In this document: piece after piece, positions 34,962-50,900 of the stretch
Position numbering within the stretch: position 1 is the stretch's first letter
Layout of the letters: every line of letters begins with the position of its first letter
NCBI GenBank assembly: GCA_009731375.1
Contig: BJOX01000086.1
Coordinates: 800,387 to 864,386 of the forward strand
Reading direction: 5' to 3'
Source: Paulinella micropora
Lineage: Eukaryota > Cercozoa > Imbricatea > Euglyphida
DNA: 64,000 bases
The notes under the pieces: model-generated
Databases searched by the model: none
Seen by the model: the letters and a program-made list of their open reading frames with translations, nothing else
What the model was told of the DNA's origin: nothing
Made by a program: the position numbers and the translations under genes

Positions 34962-35151
34962 GTAGTAGTGGTAGTAGTAGAAGTAGTACTAGTAGTAGAT
35001 AGAGTAGTAGATAGAGTAGTAGATAGAGTAGTAGTAGTAGTAGTAGTGGTAAAAGTAGAAGTGGTAAAAGTAGAAGTAATAGAAGTAATAGAAGTAGTAG
35101 AAGTAGTAGAAGTAGTAGAAGTAGAAGTAGTAGAAGTAGAAGTAGAAGTAA

Positions 35152-35191
<40 letters not shown>

Positions 35192-35195
35192 TGTC

Positions 35196-35229
<34 letters not shown>

Positions 35230-35322
35230 TAGTAGTAATCAAAGTGGAAGTTGAAATAATACTTATAGTAATAGAAGAAGTAGAAGTAGTAAAACAAGTA
35301 GTAGTAGGAGATGTTGTTGTCA

Positions 35323-35364
<42 letters not shown>

Positions 35365-35367
35365 CAG
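34962..35367. repeat. (GTA)n microsatellite
   Basis: GTA repeats with GAA and GGTA variants, about 400 bp. Confidence 0.97.
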
Positions 35368-35496
35368 TATAGAGAGAGAGAGAGATCGCGATCGAGAGAG
35401 AGAGAGAGAGATCTAGATATATATATATATAGAGAGAGAGAGAGATAGACTAGAGAGACAGAGGGAGAGAGAGACACAGAGAGAGAGAGAGAGAGA

Positions 35497-35527
<31 letters not shown>
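35368..35527. repeat. (GA)n microsatellite
   Basis: GA repeats with a central TATATA, about 160 bp. Another GA/GATC tract lies at 35812-35900. Confidence 0.97.
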
Positions 35528-36420
35528 GTCAAAATGACAGTCAGACACAAAAAACGTTAAAACGTTGAGAACCCCTTGAACCTTTGAGAGGTGCGCATGC
35601 AAACAATGAAAAAAGAACAAGGAAAAAAAGGGCAAAACTCACAATGACAGTACGTTTTAAATTTATGGCTTGCCGGATACCTGGGTGTGCTCCTCGTAGC
35701 TTGGAACTCCACCAAAGCGCCTTCTGGTAGGTTACATCCTACCCCGTCAAATTAAAATGAATTGAAAAGTCTGACCGCAGCTGAAATGGAGATCATAATG
35801 TATATTTGCACACGAGAGAGAAAGGGAGGAAGGGAGAGAGATCGAGAGATCGAGAGATCGAGAGAGAGAGAGAGAGGAGATCGAGAGAGAGGGGAGAGGA
35901 GGGATACAAATCGTCGGACCACTTCCGCAACACCCCGACTTTCAGCTTCCTGGGCCAACAAATATCTAAACTGGAAGCTATCTTTGTCTGCAAGAGTAGC
36001 TTCAGGCAATGCTCTTCTTACTGCAGACGACAACATGTCCACACATTGAATTTGCAGGTTGGGAGGTGGTGAGATGGTACCTTTGGTTTTGGGACCAGTT
36101 TTGGGGTTGGTTAAATAAAAATTAGGAAGAAGGAAACACAATTGGTCCTGACTCGATTTGTTTGTCAAAAAAGTCAAGCAAAGAAACATATCAGGACAAA
36201 AAACAATTTTTCCCTGCAAATTCTTCCCGGCAAGGTGTGGTTTAGGGTTAGTAAGAGGCGTACGCGTGGCACGTACGCGTAGCACTCACAATTCAAGCAA
36301 ACGACTGCCCAAGAAGCACTTTGATTTCTGCTGTGAAAGGTACCAACGCTAGCGAGTTCGCACCGCTTCACGTTGCAGGGCTGGTCTAGATCTGTTCACA
36401 TAACAAGATTGTGCTTCTGC

Positions 36421-40117
<3,697 letters not shown>

Positions 40118-40436
40118 AACTTGGTCGTAAGCTGATCTGAAACAGTAGCTATAGTCTAAACTAAATAGTCTAGACTAACTAGTGAGTAATCAGCCTGCCT
40201 CTATGGCTAGTATGGGTGGCTGATATTAATATTGTATTCAAACAGTAATTGCGTAAATTGTAATTTTATTAAACACTAGTGACATAATTTAAGTTCAATT
40301 CTATTTTATTATTACGAGGTACTAATAATTATTAATCAATATTAATTATACTATTAATATTAATATGATTTAAAATACTGTAATAGTTTGAACGCCAACA
40401 AAAAATGAAGATGATTGTTCACAATAATATTAATGT
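40118..40436. other. AT-rich spacer
   Basis: Nothing recognised between the zinc-finger gene and the left end of the piggyBac element; TAATATTAAT-rich. Confidence 0.6.
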
Positions 40437-40470
40437 TTAAGTGCATGTGCATGGTTGCCATGTGGCAACC
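40437..40470. repeat. piggyBac terminal repeat, left end of window
   Basis: TTAA, GTGCATG, then the palindrome GGTTGCCATGTGGCAACC (40453-40470). A second GTTGCCA-CC-TGGCAAC block lies inside at about 40654-40669. Confidence 0.85.
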
Positions 40471-40664
40471 GGACTTCAAATACTTCAGCAGAAGAAAATA
40501 ATAATAAAATCGTGAAATTTATTAATAATACAGCTATTTCTTTCATTTTCAAGTATTAAAATAAAATAAAATTTATTACAAAAGTTTTTAGTGCCCAATG
40601 TCCATTGTCTGCCGCCCCCCCTTTGAAGATGATTTTCAGCTGAGTTGCCACCTGGCAACCACAA

Positions 40665-43070
40665 GGTCATTAAGAGTCAGATTGATTAATACGACTGCGT
40701 TTTACATTTTTTTGAGGGATTCCGTGCTGTTTGTGCCACGAGTGACATGTTCGCCCGCCCCCCCCCACACAGCGACACATCCACAGGTAGCACAATAAAA
40801 CATAGTGTAAGATACCTTCTTCTCTGAAAAGGCATGCAGACAAACGACACATTTACGTCTTTTTGACCTCTCCAAACCTTCGTTATAGTTGTGCCCTAGC
40901 TCCCTTTTCTTTCTCATTTTGTCCGGGCCATGGGTACCTGTGGGTATTTGAGGACTTGCATGCATGGGGCAAAGCTATCCTGCATGTTAGGCTGGCTGGG
41001 GGCAAGCTGTGCGAGGGTAGGGATAGAATTACCCTCATTACCATGCAAAATGAGGGAGTCTGCAAGCAAAAGTTTGAAATACCCAGGCCTGATAGTTCCT
41101 TTTGAGGCTACATACTTGGACAAAACAGACTGACTAAAAAAAATAAAATGTTTGTAGGCATTCGTGATAATGAAATCAAGCAAAATCATGAAATCTGCCC
41201 AATTCCAATCCTGCATTCCAAGGGTGAGATTGAGGGAAGAGGACCCGTGGCGCACGGCATTGAATACATCAACTGCATTAAAAGCTGAATAATAAAGAGC
41301 CACAGCCTCACAGCGCGGAACCCGAGGATCATTGACACTAAAACGGGCCTCTCTGGGTTTGCCAGGCAAATTTGTGGAGCAAGTTGCGATAATTTGCTGC
41401 TGGTTGTGATCGTTTTGATTGATTGCAAGCAGCTCCACCCCCTCATGCATGCATGTGGCTGAAGCTAAATCGCCTTTCTTAGGACCCCTCTGACTCCACA
41501 AAAGCATTTTGGGAAACCCTGAATGCGCAGTCTTCACCTGGCCTACAAAATCTAACCCCCTCTTCTTCACTTCAGTAGCTGTCTTAACAGAAGCAAACCA
41601 CGAATCACCAACAACAATTCGACCACTCCCCCACCATGGTTTTGTTAGGCGCAAAGTAGTAGCAGTAGTGACCCCAAACTCATCTACTAATTCTTTTAGC
41701 CTATCCCTATCCCTACCCTCCACACATTCCATGCCTATGCATATGCCTGTTTCAACATCACACACGGTATGATATTCTCTGCCAACAGGAATAGGCTTGC
41801 GGGGGACAACCATTTGGCCTGGCATACCCACCCCCGTAAATTGACCCATACTCTCATCTACCACGAGAATGTTGCCCGGGACTATGGCTTTACGTGCTGT
41901 GGCATCCACGGCCTGCATGAATGAACGAACTGGCAAAAAAGGGTCCTCTTCATTTGCAGGGGGGCCTAGCCTCAAATTTTTCAAGATAACATCGAACCGA
42001 TTGCACCTCATTATGTTACCAAATCCATCCCCCGGAAGCCCGTCTGCACCGTGTCCTGATGTAGGGGCCCAGTGTGCACCTACGACCTCGGTCCGCCAGA
42101 GAGATTTTGATAAGGAGCCCAATGAAGACAAAAAACTCCTGAAAGGTGAGGGCCTGCCGCAGACGGGGTTCTCGCTCCTTCTCCAGCTCCTCGTTAGTCA
42201 GGCGAACGATGGTATGAACTGCTTCATGCGGCAAGAAGTGAAGAAAGTGCCTATGAACGATAGAGGGAAAAAAAATTGACAGGGGGGTGCAAAAAAAACC
42301 TGAAATTGTATTGTAATGGGACATACGAAAAAGAGAGAAAACAAGTTAGCAAAAGCAGACAAGAAGTGTGACTTTGTAACTATAATTCCCTGAAACGACA
42401 ACAAATTCAAAAAAAAAGAACAAAAAGAAAACCATTCAAAAAGTCATGGTGAATGTGAGGTTGACTGGATTTTTTTTTTGAAGTGAAAGCGCAGAGGGTA
42501 GAAGGGTGAAAGAGCTTACATGCAGGGTCCCGCATCGTGTGCCAAGGTGGTCTTGGCCTTATGTACAGGGCAACCAGCTCCCCAATCCACTACATGTGGA
42601 CCCACGTTCCACTTCATATCATTGGCCAATAGTTTGGCCGTCTCCCCATCTACTTCTTCTTGTGAATATGGACACGGATTGTACGAGGGAAGGTTTTCTT
42701 CTTCACCTCCCTCTTCCTCAGCACTGTCTTCGTCTTCCTGGGGAACAGCATCTTTCACTTCGGGTTGAGGGTTTGGGGGTTCCTCCTCCTCCTCATCTGA
42801 AACCTCACCTTTGACCTCTTCTCCCGCAGCATTGATGAAATGCAGGTCTGACCCGGCATGGTCGGGCTGGGGTCGCAAAAGCTTGGAAAAGAAGAAATAG
42901 TACTGCTTGTCAAAGTGGATGGTAACAAGTGCTTTTTTGTGCTTGGTTTCTTTTCCCTTCAAAACACCCAAAGCACTGATGTCATTGTAGAGAGGATCGC
43001 CAAATTGTTGGCGTGCCCAAGCCTTTCCCAGCTTCTCTACAGCCACGGATAGGGGGTCACCCACCTCCAT
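40665..43070 (-). pseudogene. piggyBac-type transposase, decayed
   Basis: Exon 1 runs from the ATG at 43070 to 42520 and exon 2 starts at 42250; the phase-2 join works. Exon 1 is acidic. Exon 2 opens with HFLHFLPHEAV, then reaches a frame break near 42110 within LIKISL/WRTEVV. The catalytic core has VVDESMGQFTG, VVGDSWFAS and NAVDVFNAV, which fit the three Asp positions of the family. The frame ends at 40914; in another frame the C-terminal zinc region continues (CVVC, FYCATCGC) and after a G8-9 run switches again (TCHSWHKQH). The enzyme would excise and insert at TTAA. At least three frame breaks make it inactive, unless the G-run is a sequencing error. Confidence 0.82.
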
Positions 43071-43297
43071 GTTTCTGCTAAAAAATCATTTTGTGGCACG
43101 TTCACGCGGAAAAAGTGCAGTATGATGGCACCCGTCTATTAAAAAAAAATTATAAATTCAACTCAAAGATTATTCCTGAAATTTTTACACTCGCTTCCCG
43201 TACACTTTTGCTTCAAGATTTTTGACTTTATTCAATAAAAACAGCTCCGGTTCAAGCGATAGAATTTTTTGAAAACTGGCCAGCACTGAAACCGCGG

Positions 43298-43348
43298 CGG
43301 TTGCAATATGGCAATTTTTGTTGCCATATGGCATCCCCATGCACTTAA
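43298..43348. repeat. piggyBac terminal repeat, right end of window
   Basis: Read on the minus strand: TTAA, GTGCATG, then ATGCCATATGGCAAC (about 43319-43333), followed by a second, weaker GCCATATTGCAAC block. Confidence 0.82.
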
Positions 43349-43377
43349 ACAATGTTAATATTAATATTAATATTATA

Positions 43378-43648
43378 TTGCTGTTGACATTCAAGACAAC
43401 AAAAATTAGTTTTTCATTTTTGTGTCAGATTTTCATTTTTGTGACAGTTTTTCATTTTTGTGACAAAAATTCAAATTTTCAAATTTAACTGTAACATTTC
43501 GCGAAAATTTACGATATTTTGCGGACGAATATAGCCGTTAATTTGAAAAATTCAAATTTTCACCCAAAATCAAAATTCCAACCAAAACTGAAATTCCAAC
43601 CAAAACAGAAAAATCCATTTTTTTTGTTGTCTTGAATGTCAACAGCAA
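43378..43648 (+). mobile_element. 271-bp MITE, copy 1
   Basis: Ends with inverted repeats TTGCTGTTGACATTCAAGAC and its complement; TA on both sides (43376-43377 and 43649-43650). AT-rich, no coding capacity. Terminal sequence and TA duplication point to the Tc1/mariner group. Confidence 0.9.
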
Positions 43649-43796
43649 TACGAAATCAGAATTCTGGGAGCCAAAAAATGAAAATTAACACAAAACTTAA
43701 ACTTGATTTTCACCAAAAATGAATTTTTCATTCAAAACCAAGATTTCAACCAAAACTAAAAAACTCATCATTTTTTGTCTTGAATGTCGTCAGCAA
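43649..43796 (-). repeat. End of an older, related MITE
   Basis: On the minus strand this starts TTGCTGACGACATTCAAGAC after a TA (43797-43798), closer to the end at 33565 than to the 271-bp MITEs. Its other end may have been replaced by MITE copy 1. Confidence 0.6.
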
Positions 43797-44051
43797 TATA
43801 TCATATAGTAGCAAGAAGCGTCCGTATGGGGTATATACCGGCTGTTTCAGTAGCCTGAGCATATTAGTAAAAATATTGGTAAGTTATGACTAGTGACTGG
43901 GTAGTCATTATAATAACTTGAATATCTATAATACATCACCTTTAAGTGTCCGAACCAAACTCAGCCATCGAATAATCTTTTAATTATTGTAAGGGTCAGA
44001 TTTCAGATTAGCGGCACGGTCAGATTTCACTATTAACATATTAATATAGTA

Positions 44052-44322
44052 TTGCTGTTGACATTCAAGACAACAAAAAAAATTGATTTTTCTGTTTTGG
44101 TTGGAATTTCAGTTTTGGTTGGAATTTTGATTTTGAGTGAAAATTTGAATTTTTCAAATTAACTGCTATATTCGTCCGCAAAATATCGTAAATTTTCGCG
44201 AAATGTTACCGTTAAATTTGAAAATTTGAATTTTTGTCACAAAAATGAAAAACTGTCACAAAAATGAAAATCTGACACAAAAATGAAAAACTAATTTTTG
44301 TTGTCTTGAATGTCAACAGCAA
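44052..44322 (-). mobile_element. 271-bp MITE, copy 2 (inverted)
   Basis: Reverse complement of copy 1 with only a handful of differences and exactly the same length. TA at 44050-44051 and 44323-44324. Confidence 0.9.
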
Positions 44323-44324
44323 TA

Positions 44325-44732
44325 TTAGTTGCCAGAATTCAAATTGATAGTAGTTTAATTTAACGGTAACATTTCGAAAAAATTATGCAGCGGCAGCCTC
44401 ATCAAGTTTTGCGGACGGATATAACCTGCTATTAGCTTGAAATTGAATTCATTTGAATTCTGGCCACTAATCTGAAACTTGATGATCTGGCCGCTAATCT
44501 GAGACAAATCTGACCCTTAATTCAAATTCGATTGCCTATATATTTCAACTAAGACGAGTGTTACGGTGACATTAATCACACTGTTGACATTGAACTAAGG
44601 GGGAGCAGCGGGAACTGAAAGTTGAAGGTTAAAGTAATAATAACGATTAACTAGCAGTAGTATTTTACGGTATTACTAGGTACATTCAAGTGCCAAACTC
44701 TGGCGCTGGTGAGTCGATCATGTACGGAGAAA
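44325..44732. other. Spacer with MITE-like fragment
   Basis: 44350-44430 shares short blocks with the MITE interior (AACATTTCG, TTTTGCGGACG). Otherwise nothing is recognised. Confidence 0.5.
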
Positions 44733-45190
44733 GATTGGAAAAAGGTGTGGAAGAGGTGAAAGGTGGCACTTAGCTTACGATTGTAAAAAATATGGGCAGG
44801 TGTTGTAAGAGAGAGTGTTTGCGATGTAGAGAATTACAGAGATAAAAAAATGCATGTATGTATGTATGTATGTATGTTGTATGATTACGGTATGTATGTA
44901 TGTATGTATGTATGTATGTATGTATGTGTGTATTTACGTATGTATTTATGTATGTACCTATGTATGTATGTATGTATGTATGTTTTAAGATGGAGAGACT
45001 CACATAGTCCTCCCGCCCTCTACGAGAACAACACACACAGCTGACGCTCTCTCAAGTTGTGCACATATGTATCGTGTGAAATACCTGTATGTTGGAATAA
45101 GACGTGAAATAATGCGTGAATTTCCGAGATTTAGATGGAATAGATGTGGGTAAGGGTATGTAGGAGGGATATATGTGTAAGGGTAAAGGA
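44733..45190. repeat. Diverged dispersed repeat with (GTAT)n core, copy 1
   Basis: A left block (GATTGGAAAAAGG ... GAGAATTACAGAGATAAAAA) is followed by (GTAT)n at 44850-44985 and a right block. The left block recurs at 45648 with many changes. Confidence 0.6.
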
Positions 45191-45647
45191 ATATGAAGGG
45201 GAGAAGCATAAAACAGAAGAGATGGGCAGACCTTTTCATATAGAAATGACCATCTTGTCAAGTGGATGCGTACGATAAAAGAACACCGGGAAGCGAAAGT
45301 GGAACCATAAAGCACACACCAGACAATACAGCCACCCCATGAGTGCAAAATCAAGAGAGACATGGGGTGCATGGGTTGTGGATGGGTTTAAGAGTTGTGG
45401 AATACAACAGTTTGAGAAAAGACATGTGTAGGAGATAGAAAAGTGACTAAATTCTCGCGATCACATGTGTTTCTGCCCTTCCCCCTTTCTTGCCTGCCTC
45501 CATAACCATGCTCGTCCTCAGCATTTTCAACCTTTTTGCTGCCTTTCTTCCCATGCAAGGTTCCATACTTCATCACATCTTTCCCTCTTTTTCCTCATAT
45601 CACACCTATTCTTTTTTCCCCTGGGAAGATGTTTTACCTTTTTGTTG
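45191..45647. other. Unassigned spacer
   Basis: No supported gene, element end or tandem repeat. Confidence 0.5.
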
Positions 45648-46110
45648 GGTCGGAAAAAAGAGGGGAAAATAGAAAAGAGGTGAAAAGTGGCACTATGGTT
45701 GGAAAAAAGGCTGGCAGGTGGTGTAAGGGAGACTGTTTGAGATATGTAGAGAACTATAGAGGTAATAAAAATGTATGTATGTATGTATGTATGTATGTGT
45801 GTGTGTATGTATGTATGTATGTACATATGTATGTATGTATGTATGTATGTAGTGACCTTATACAGACGGGGCTCCTAAGCGCTCCCACCGTCTGTTTTAG
45901 GGGGTGAAACTATACTAAGTTACTATACAAATGACTGGGTGAAGATATCTTTAATTTTAGTAAATAGGAGGGTTGGGTGTAGGAGGGATGTGGGAGAACT
46001 ATTGTTGAAAGGGTTAAAGTAGGAGAAATTAAAGTGGTGGGCATATGTTTAGGTGGTATATGAGTGTGTGATATGTGTGGATGTACCTGTACTTCGGAGT
46101 AGGGTAGAAA
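45648..46110. repeat. Diverged dispersed repeat with (GTAT)n core, copy 2
   Basis: GGTCGGAAAAAAG ... GAACTATAGAGGTAATAAAA, then (GTAT)n at 45772-45850, then a right block. Same order as copy 1. Confidence 0.55.
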
Positions 46111-46149
46111 AGGTGTGGAAAGCATGAGAGTATGTGTGAATGATTGGTA

Positions 46150-46282
46150 TGTTATGTATGTATGTATGTATGTATGTATGAATGCATGCATGCATGATGA
46201 TGCATGCATGCATGTACGTTTGTATGTATGTATGTAGTTGGGTAGGTAGGTAGGTAGGTAGGTATGTATGTATGTATGTATG

Positions 46283-46313
<31 letters not shown>

Positions 46314-46782
46314 GTGTATGTATGTATGTATGAATGTACATATGTACATATGTATGTATGTATGTATGTATGTGTGTATGTATGTATGTATCTATGTATC
46401 TATGTATCTGTACATACATACATACATACATACATAGATACATACATACATTCATACGTACATAGATACATAGATACATACTACATAGATACATACATAG
46501 ATACATACATAGATACATACATAGATACATACATACATACAGACATGACATACATACATGACATACATACATGACATACATACATGACATACATACATAC
46601 ATACATATGTTGTATGTATGTATGTATGTATGTATGTTGTACGTATGTATGCATGTATGGATGTATGCATGTATGTATGTATGTATGTACATGCGTATGT
46701 ATGTATGTATGTATGCATGTATGTATGTATGTATGTATGTATGTATGTATTGTATGTATGTCTGTATGTATGTATGTATGTA

Positions 46783-46818
<36 letters not shown>

Positions 46819-46906
46819 TGTATCTATGTATGTATGTACATATGTATGTATGCACATATGTATGTATGTATGTATGTGTATGTATGTATGTATGTATGTA
46901 TGCATG

Positions 46907-46940
<34 letters not shown>

Positions 46941-47205
46941 TGTATGTATGTGTGTATGACATACAGATGTATGTATGTATGTATGTATGTATGTATGTAT
47001 GTGTGTATGACATACAGATGTATGTATGTATGTATGTATGTATGTACATATGTATGTGTACATATGTATGTATGTATATATCTATGTACATTATGTATGT
47101 ATGTATGTATGTGTGTATGTATGCATGTATGCATGTATGTATGTATGTATGTATGTATGTATGTATGTGTGTACATATGTACATATGTATCTATGTATGT
47201 TGTAT
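46150..47205. repeat. One-kb (GTAT)n microsatellite
   Basis: GTAT arrays on the plus strand with an inverted (CATA)n section at 46412-46605 and interruptions such as GGTA and GACATACAGA. Confidence 0.97.
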
Positions 47206-47324
47206 AGTAAGGAGGTATCTGTGTAGGCAGATATGCCTGTGGTATGTTGACACCAATTTACCTGCAAATCCCGTTCCAAGTTGTCAGCAGCAGGCTTCAT
47301 CGGTCATGAATCACGTTACCTTGC

Positions 47325-47588
47325 TCAGTTTTTCGTAGCAATCCGCCTAGGGTCTACAAACACCACCCAAGGCACAAAAGTGGCATCTGGCTGCGTCAGG
47401 CCAGAGTGGTCGTAGACTGTCAGAGGAATAGTAGACTGGCTGCTGGCTCCGCTTGTTCGAGGTGAGGGGTTGTTGTATAAAATCCGGTCACTGAAGGGCG
47501 GCGAGTCTGCTATATTGTTATCCAAGCGACTGCTAACGAACGAGAGATCTAACGAGGGAGATGCAAGTGTTGTTGGCGTGCCTAGCAT
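47325..47588 (-). CDS. Possible terminal exon, unrecognised
   Basis: A minus-strand frame of about 85 codons starts after a plausible acceptor (TATGCTAG) and ends TGA. It is Ser/Pro-rich then hydrophobic (TFVPWVVFVDPRR). No upstream exon was found; a partner would have to overlap the virilizer gene on the other strand. Low support. Confidence 0.25.
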   Translation of the reverse strand: MLGTPTTLASPSLDLSFVSSRLDNNIADSPPFSDRILYNNPSPRTSGASSQSTIPLTVYDHSGLTQPDATFVPWVVFVDPRRIATKN

Positions 47589-47932
47589 AGATAAGATGTA
47601 TAGAATATAGAATAGATATACAGACAGACGATATCTTTTGTCATTCCTTTTGACAACTGAGTAGTATATATTGTACCTGTAATATTAAGGTAAGAGGAGG
47701 AAGCGAAATGAAAAAGATATCTTTCTCTTTTGCACCTACGATGAGCCAACTACAGTGTTCAATGTTTTGGAAGAGATATATGAGAATGAGTTGTTTTCGT
47801 GAGAATGAGATCTGAGTAGGCTTAGATATATGTCTTTGACACATAAATGTTGCGCCACTCACAATAGTACTCACAAGCTGTGATGCTCCAGGCGGCTGCC
47901 TGAGAGCAGCACGCCCAAGGAGGGGGGTGCAT

Positions 47933-50900
47933 GAGCGGAGCCGGATCGGTGATGAAGGATGGTGACAGACAACCGCGCCGCGCCCTCCTCTTTTGCACCA
48001 CGTTCTCAAATGGTAATTGACTCTTTTTTGTATATATTTTTTCTCTATTCTTCCGAGACATCCATGTTGACATTTCAGATTCACATCGTCCGACGGAGAT
48101 TTTGTTTCGTCGCCCTGTTTTCGTGCAAGGGTTAAGGTGAGCCTGCAAAATATGTTTCGTAAAGTGGTTTCAAGCCACGCACAAACATGCATCAAAACAT
48201 GCAGGATCGTGAGACATCGTGAGGAGGTTCACCCGCAACTGGGAACGCCGTTTTTAGGGTCTTGTGGAATGATCCTTCTGGGTTAGAGTGCTGATGGGTT
48301 ATCTCTTTTCTATGTTGCAGTGAGTCCTTACCAGAGGAGTTCTCACTTCAGGCTTGGGCAAACGATTTGGATGACAGGTTTCGGCTTACACTACCTTGTC
48401 CTGCACATTCCCATTTTCCCTGTAATCACCACCACCTGGTGTCTTTGTGTAGATTGGCCTCACGATATGCTCGCTTGACAGAGGTGATCAAGTGGTCTGC
48501 TCATCTGAGCAATCCTATGCTCCCAGTCAAGGAAATGCTAACCAGAAGTATCATTTTCCGCGGAAACTACAAGCAACTATCTGTGTGTGTGTACGGTTCG
48601 GAATTGGAAGTTGCAAACAAAAGCATCCCCGGTGGGCCTGGACCGGTTGGGATGGACATGGGGGACTCGGTTCGGTCTGGTAGACGTGGTCCGAGGGATT
48701 TCAACATGGGACTGCCACGAGACCGTCCAAGGGAAGAGTATTCGGTGAGGGACAGGGAGTTGCGAGGACGTGCTCTTCCCAGTCCCACCGATGTTTCCCA
48801 TGGTCATTCTCATGGAGCACCTCATGGGCAGCTGCACCCAGAAGAACGTGGTGGGCGCACAAACAGCCGGAGTGGGGACCGCTCTCCATCTCGGAAGGGT
48901 CAGTTACAAACACATCCAGCTTTGTATTGACACAGAACCACAACCAGCTTCCAATCACGCACATTCGATCTGCAGTGGTATTCTAACATTTCCATATGCC
49001 CCCCAGGTCCTTCTCTCGCAAAGAGTGGAGATGCCTCGGGCAAGCCTGTCCTTCCCAAAGAAAAAAGCAACAGCGCTAGCGCGACAGCACAGGAAGTGCC
49101 TGTTGCAAAACGCGCGCTGGATATCAAATTGACCTCGAAGAAAACAAAACCCAGCAAACCACCAGCGCCTAAGTTGAAACCCCGCTCCACCCCGCGGCCC
49201 ACCAAAGCAGTGGAACTTTTTCCTATCCAGGTTTGCTATTCAATCTTATAGTCTTTATGAACGATTTGATGTTTGCGTTTTCGTTTTGCTCAGGTTCTTC
49301 GCGAGGTTTTGTTTGAACCATCGGAACCAACTACGTACAAGCTTCTGGCCTTCATGCAGTCTGAGCCTCAAGTGGACAAGGCATGGTGGTCCCAAGAGTT
49401 GCAGCTTGCCGTCGACGCTTTGGAACAGCATGCAAGCAAACAAGTAGGTCCCGTGATGGAAGCTGAAGTTGCGGAATCCGTCTTACAGTCTTTGCTTGAG
49501 TTGGAGTCTATGTTGCCATCGTCATCACTGCGGCCTGGAGTACGGGCAGGCCCCACATGGATTGCCGGGTTGGTTTCCCGCTTGTTGAGCTTGACGAAGC
49601 AGCGCTATGACGCTGCTATCATTTCGTCTAGCTTGTCAATTTTACATTTGATACTTTCGTGGCCCAAAGCGTCATCGACGTTTCAGGCCCAAGGAGGCTT
49701 TAGGGATATTTTTGACTTGATTCGGGATGACTGCGTGGCCTCATCACTCAAGGCACTCAGTTTGTCGGTGATGCATGCGGCAGTAGAGCTAGCCGAGGCC
49801 ATGGAAGGTTTTCTGTCGCACGGATATGATAGTGTGACACAGATCGTTCTTGATTCCGGTGATGCTAGTTTTGCTGAGGGGCTAGGAGCACACGAGGATG
49901 GCAGTGGTGAAAGGCGATCTACACTTTTCAAAAGCCGTGAAGTGTTTGCTGCTGTCGAACTCTTGCAATCAGCTGCCTTGTTTGAGTGGCTGGCTGATCT
50001 ATCGAAGGAAGTCAGGACGTTGGCGATCAACGATTTCCAGTTCTCACCGAACCAGTTGGTTGCCAAGGGCAATCATATCTGTGGATTGCTGAATCGGATA
50101 AGAAAGGAAATGGCTGACAAAAGTCAATTTGTATTTCCTGTCTCACAACCAGTCGGTCCTCTTCCTCGGAAAATTCAATCCGATATGGCTAGATGGGGCA
50201 TGAATGCCCGTATTCGTTCGGCCATCAAAGGTATGCAAGACCAGCTTACTCGTTCGGATCAACCTGCGAAATCGGAAGTGGTACATGAGGACGAAGACGA
50301 GGAAGATGTAAGCGAGCATGATTCCGAGGATGATCACATGGAGGATGTAGAGGAAGATCAAGAAGCGGAGGAGCCAAGTGAGGATCAAGAACATGAAGAG
50401 GAGCAACACGATGACGAGGTCAACAGCTGGGGCCCTATGCGGGCAGTCATGGGTTGCCCTTCTGGCTTTGGTGACCCGCATTCCGACGCAACCGGCGTCC
50501 CGCAAATTCGTGAACTGAGTACAGCCTGTATCAATGCATTGCGCCACTTTCGTTTCTTGGAGCAATGTCAGATATTGCTGCTCTGTCCATGGCGGGCGCA
50601 AGGATCTGAAGCGAGCACCCCTATTTCTCTCGGACAAGTCAGAATATGTATTTGGCGTCAGCTTTCAACAATTCTCCTTATCCTCGCCCGTACTTACAAT
50701 GGCCTTTGCTATCTGACTTCCGAACCCTCCTGCCTTTCCTCTCTGCTAGCTGCTCTGATGAGCCCATCCACAGCTAATAGTAAAACAAGTAAGCCTCCAG
50801 CCACCTCTGCGAACATTCTTTCCCCTCCACTCACTCCGCCGCAAGATCCTTGGAGCCTTACCCCGTATGTCAACGGCGAAGCGATGCTCCAAAGTTCAGA

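Larger units (their letters stand above)
33867..36036 (-). pseudogene. Tc1/IS630-type DDE transposase, four exons, one nonsense codon
   Basis: Exons in coding order: 36036-35908, 35738-35643, 34845-34752, 34648-33867; phases fit and give about 366 residues, normal for the family. Exons 1-2 encode a likely helix-turn-helix DNA-binding region (ESRGVAEVVRRF joined to DVTYQKALWWSSKLRG). Exon 4 has the catalytic triad: LKFLDEAF, LVLDNA, and AYSPEFNPCEL, spaced D-X38-E against the usual 34. An in-frame TAG at 34113-34115 directly follows LVLDNA and would remove the last catalytic residue. These enzymes cut and paste DNA at TA sites. Introns in a transposase of this group are unusual. Exons 1-3 are inferred from phase and splice sites; exon 4 is clear. 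Confidence 0.75.
40437..43348 (-). mobile_element. piggyBac-type DNA transposon with TTAA duplications
   Basis: TTAA lies at both ends (40437-40440 and 43345-43348), the hallmark target duplication of piggyBac. Next to each TTAA is GTGCATG, followed within 10-20 bp by a palindromic GCCA-NN-TGGCAAC block. The transposase lies between the ends on the minus strand. About 2.9 kb in all. Confidence 0.88.
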
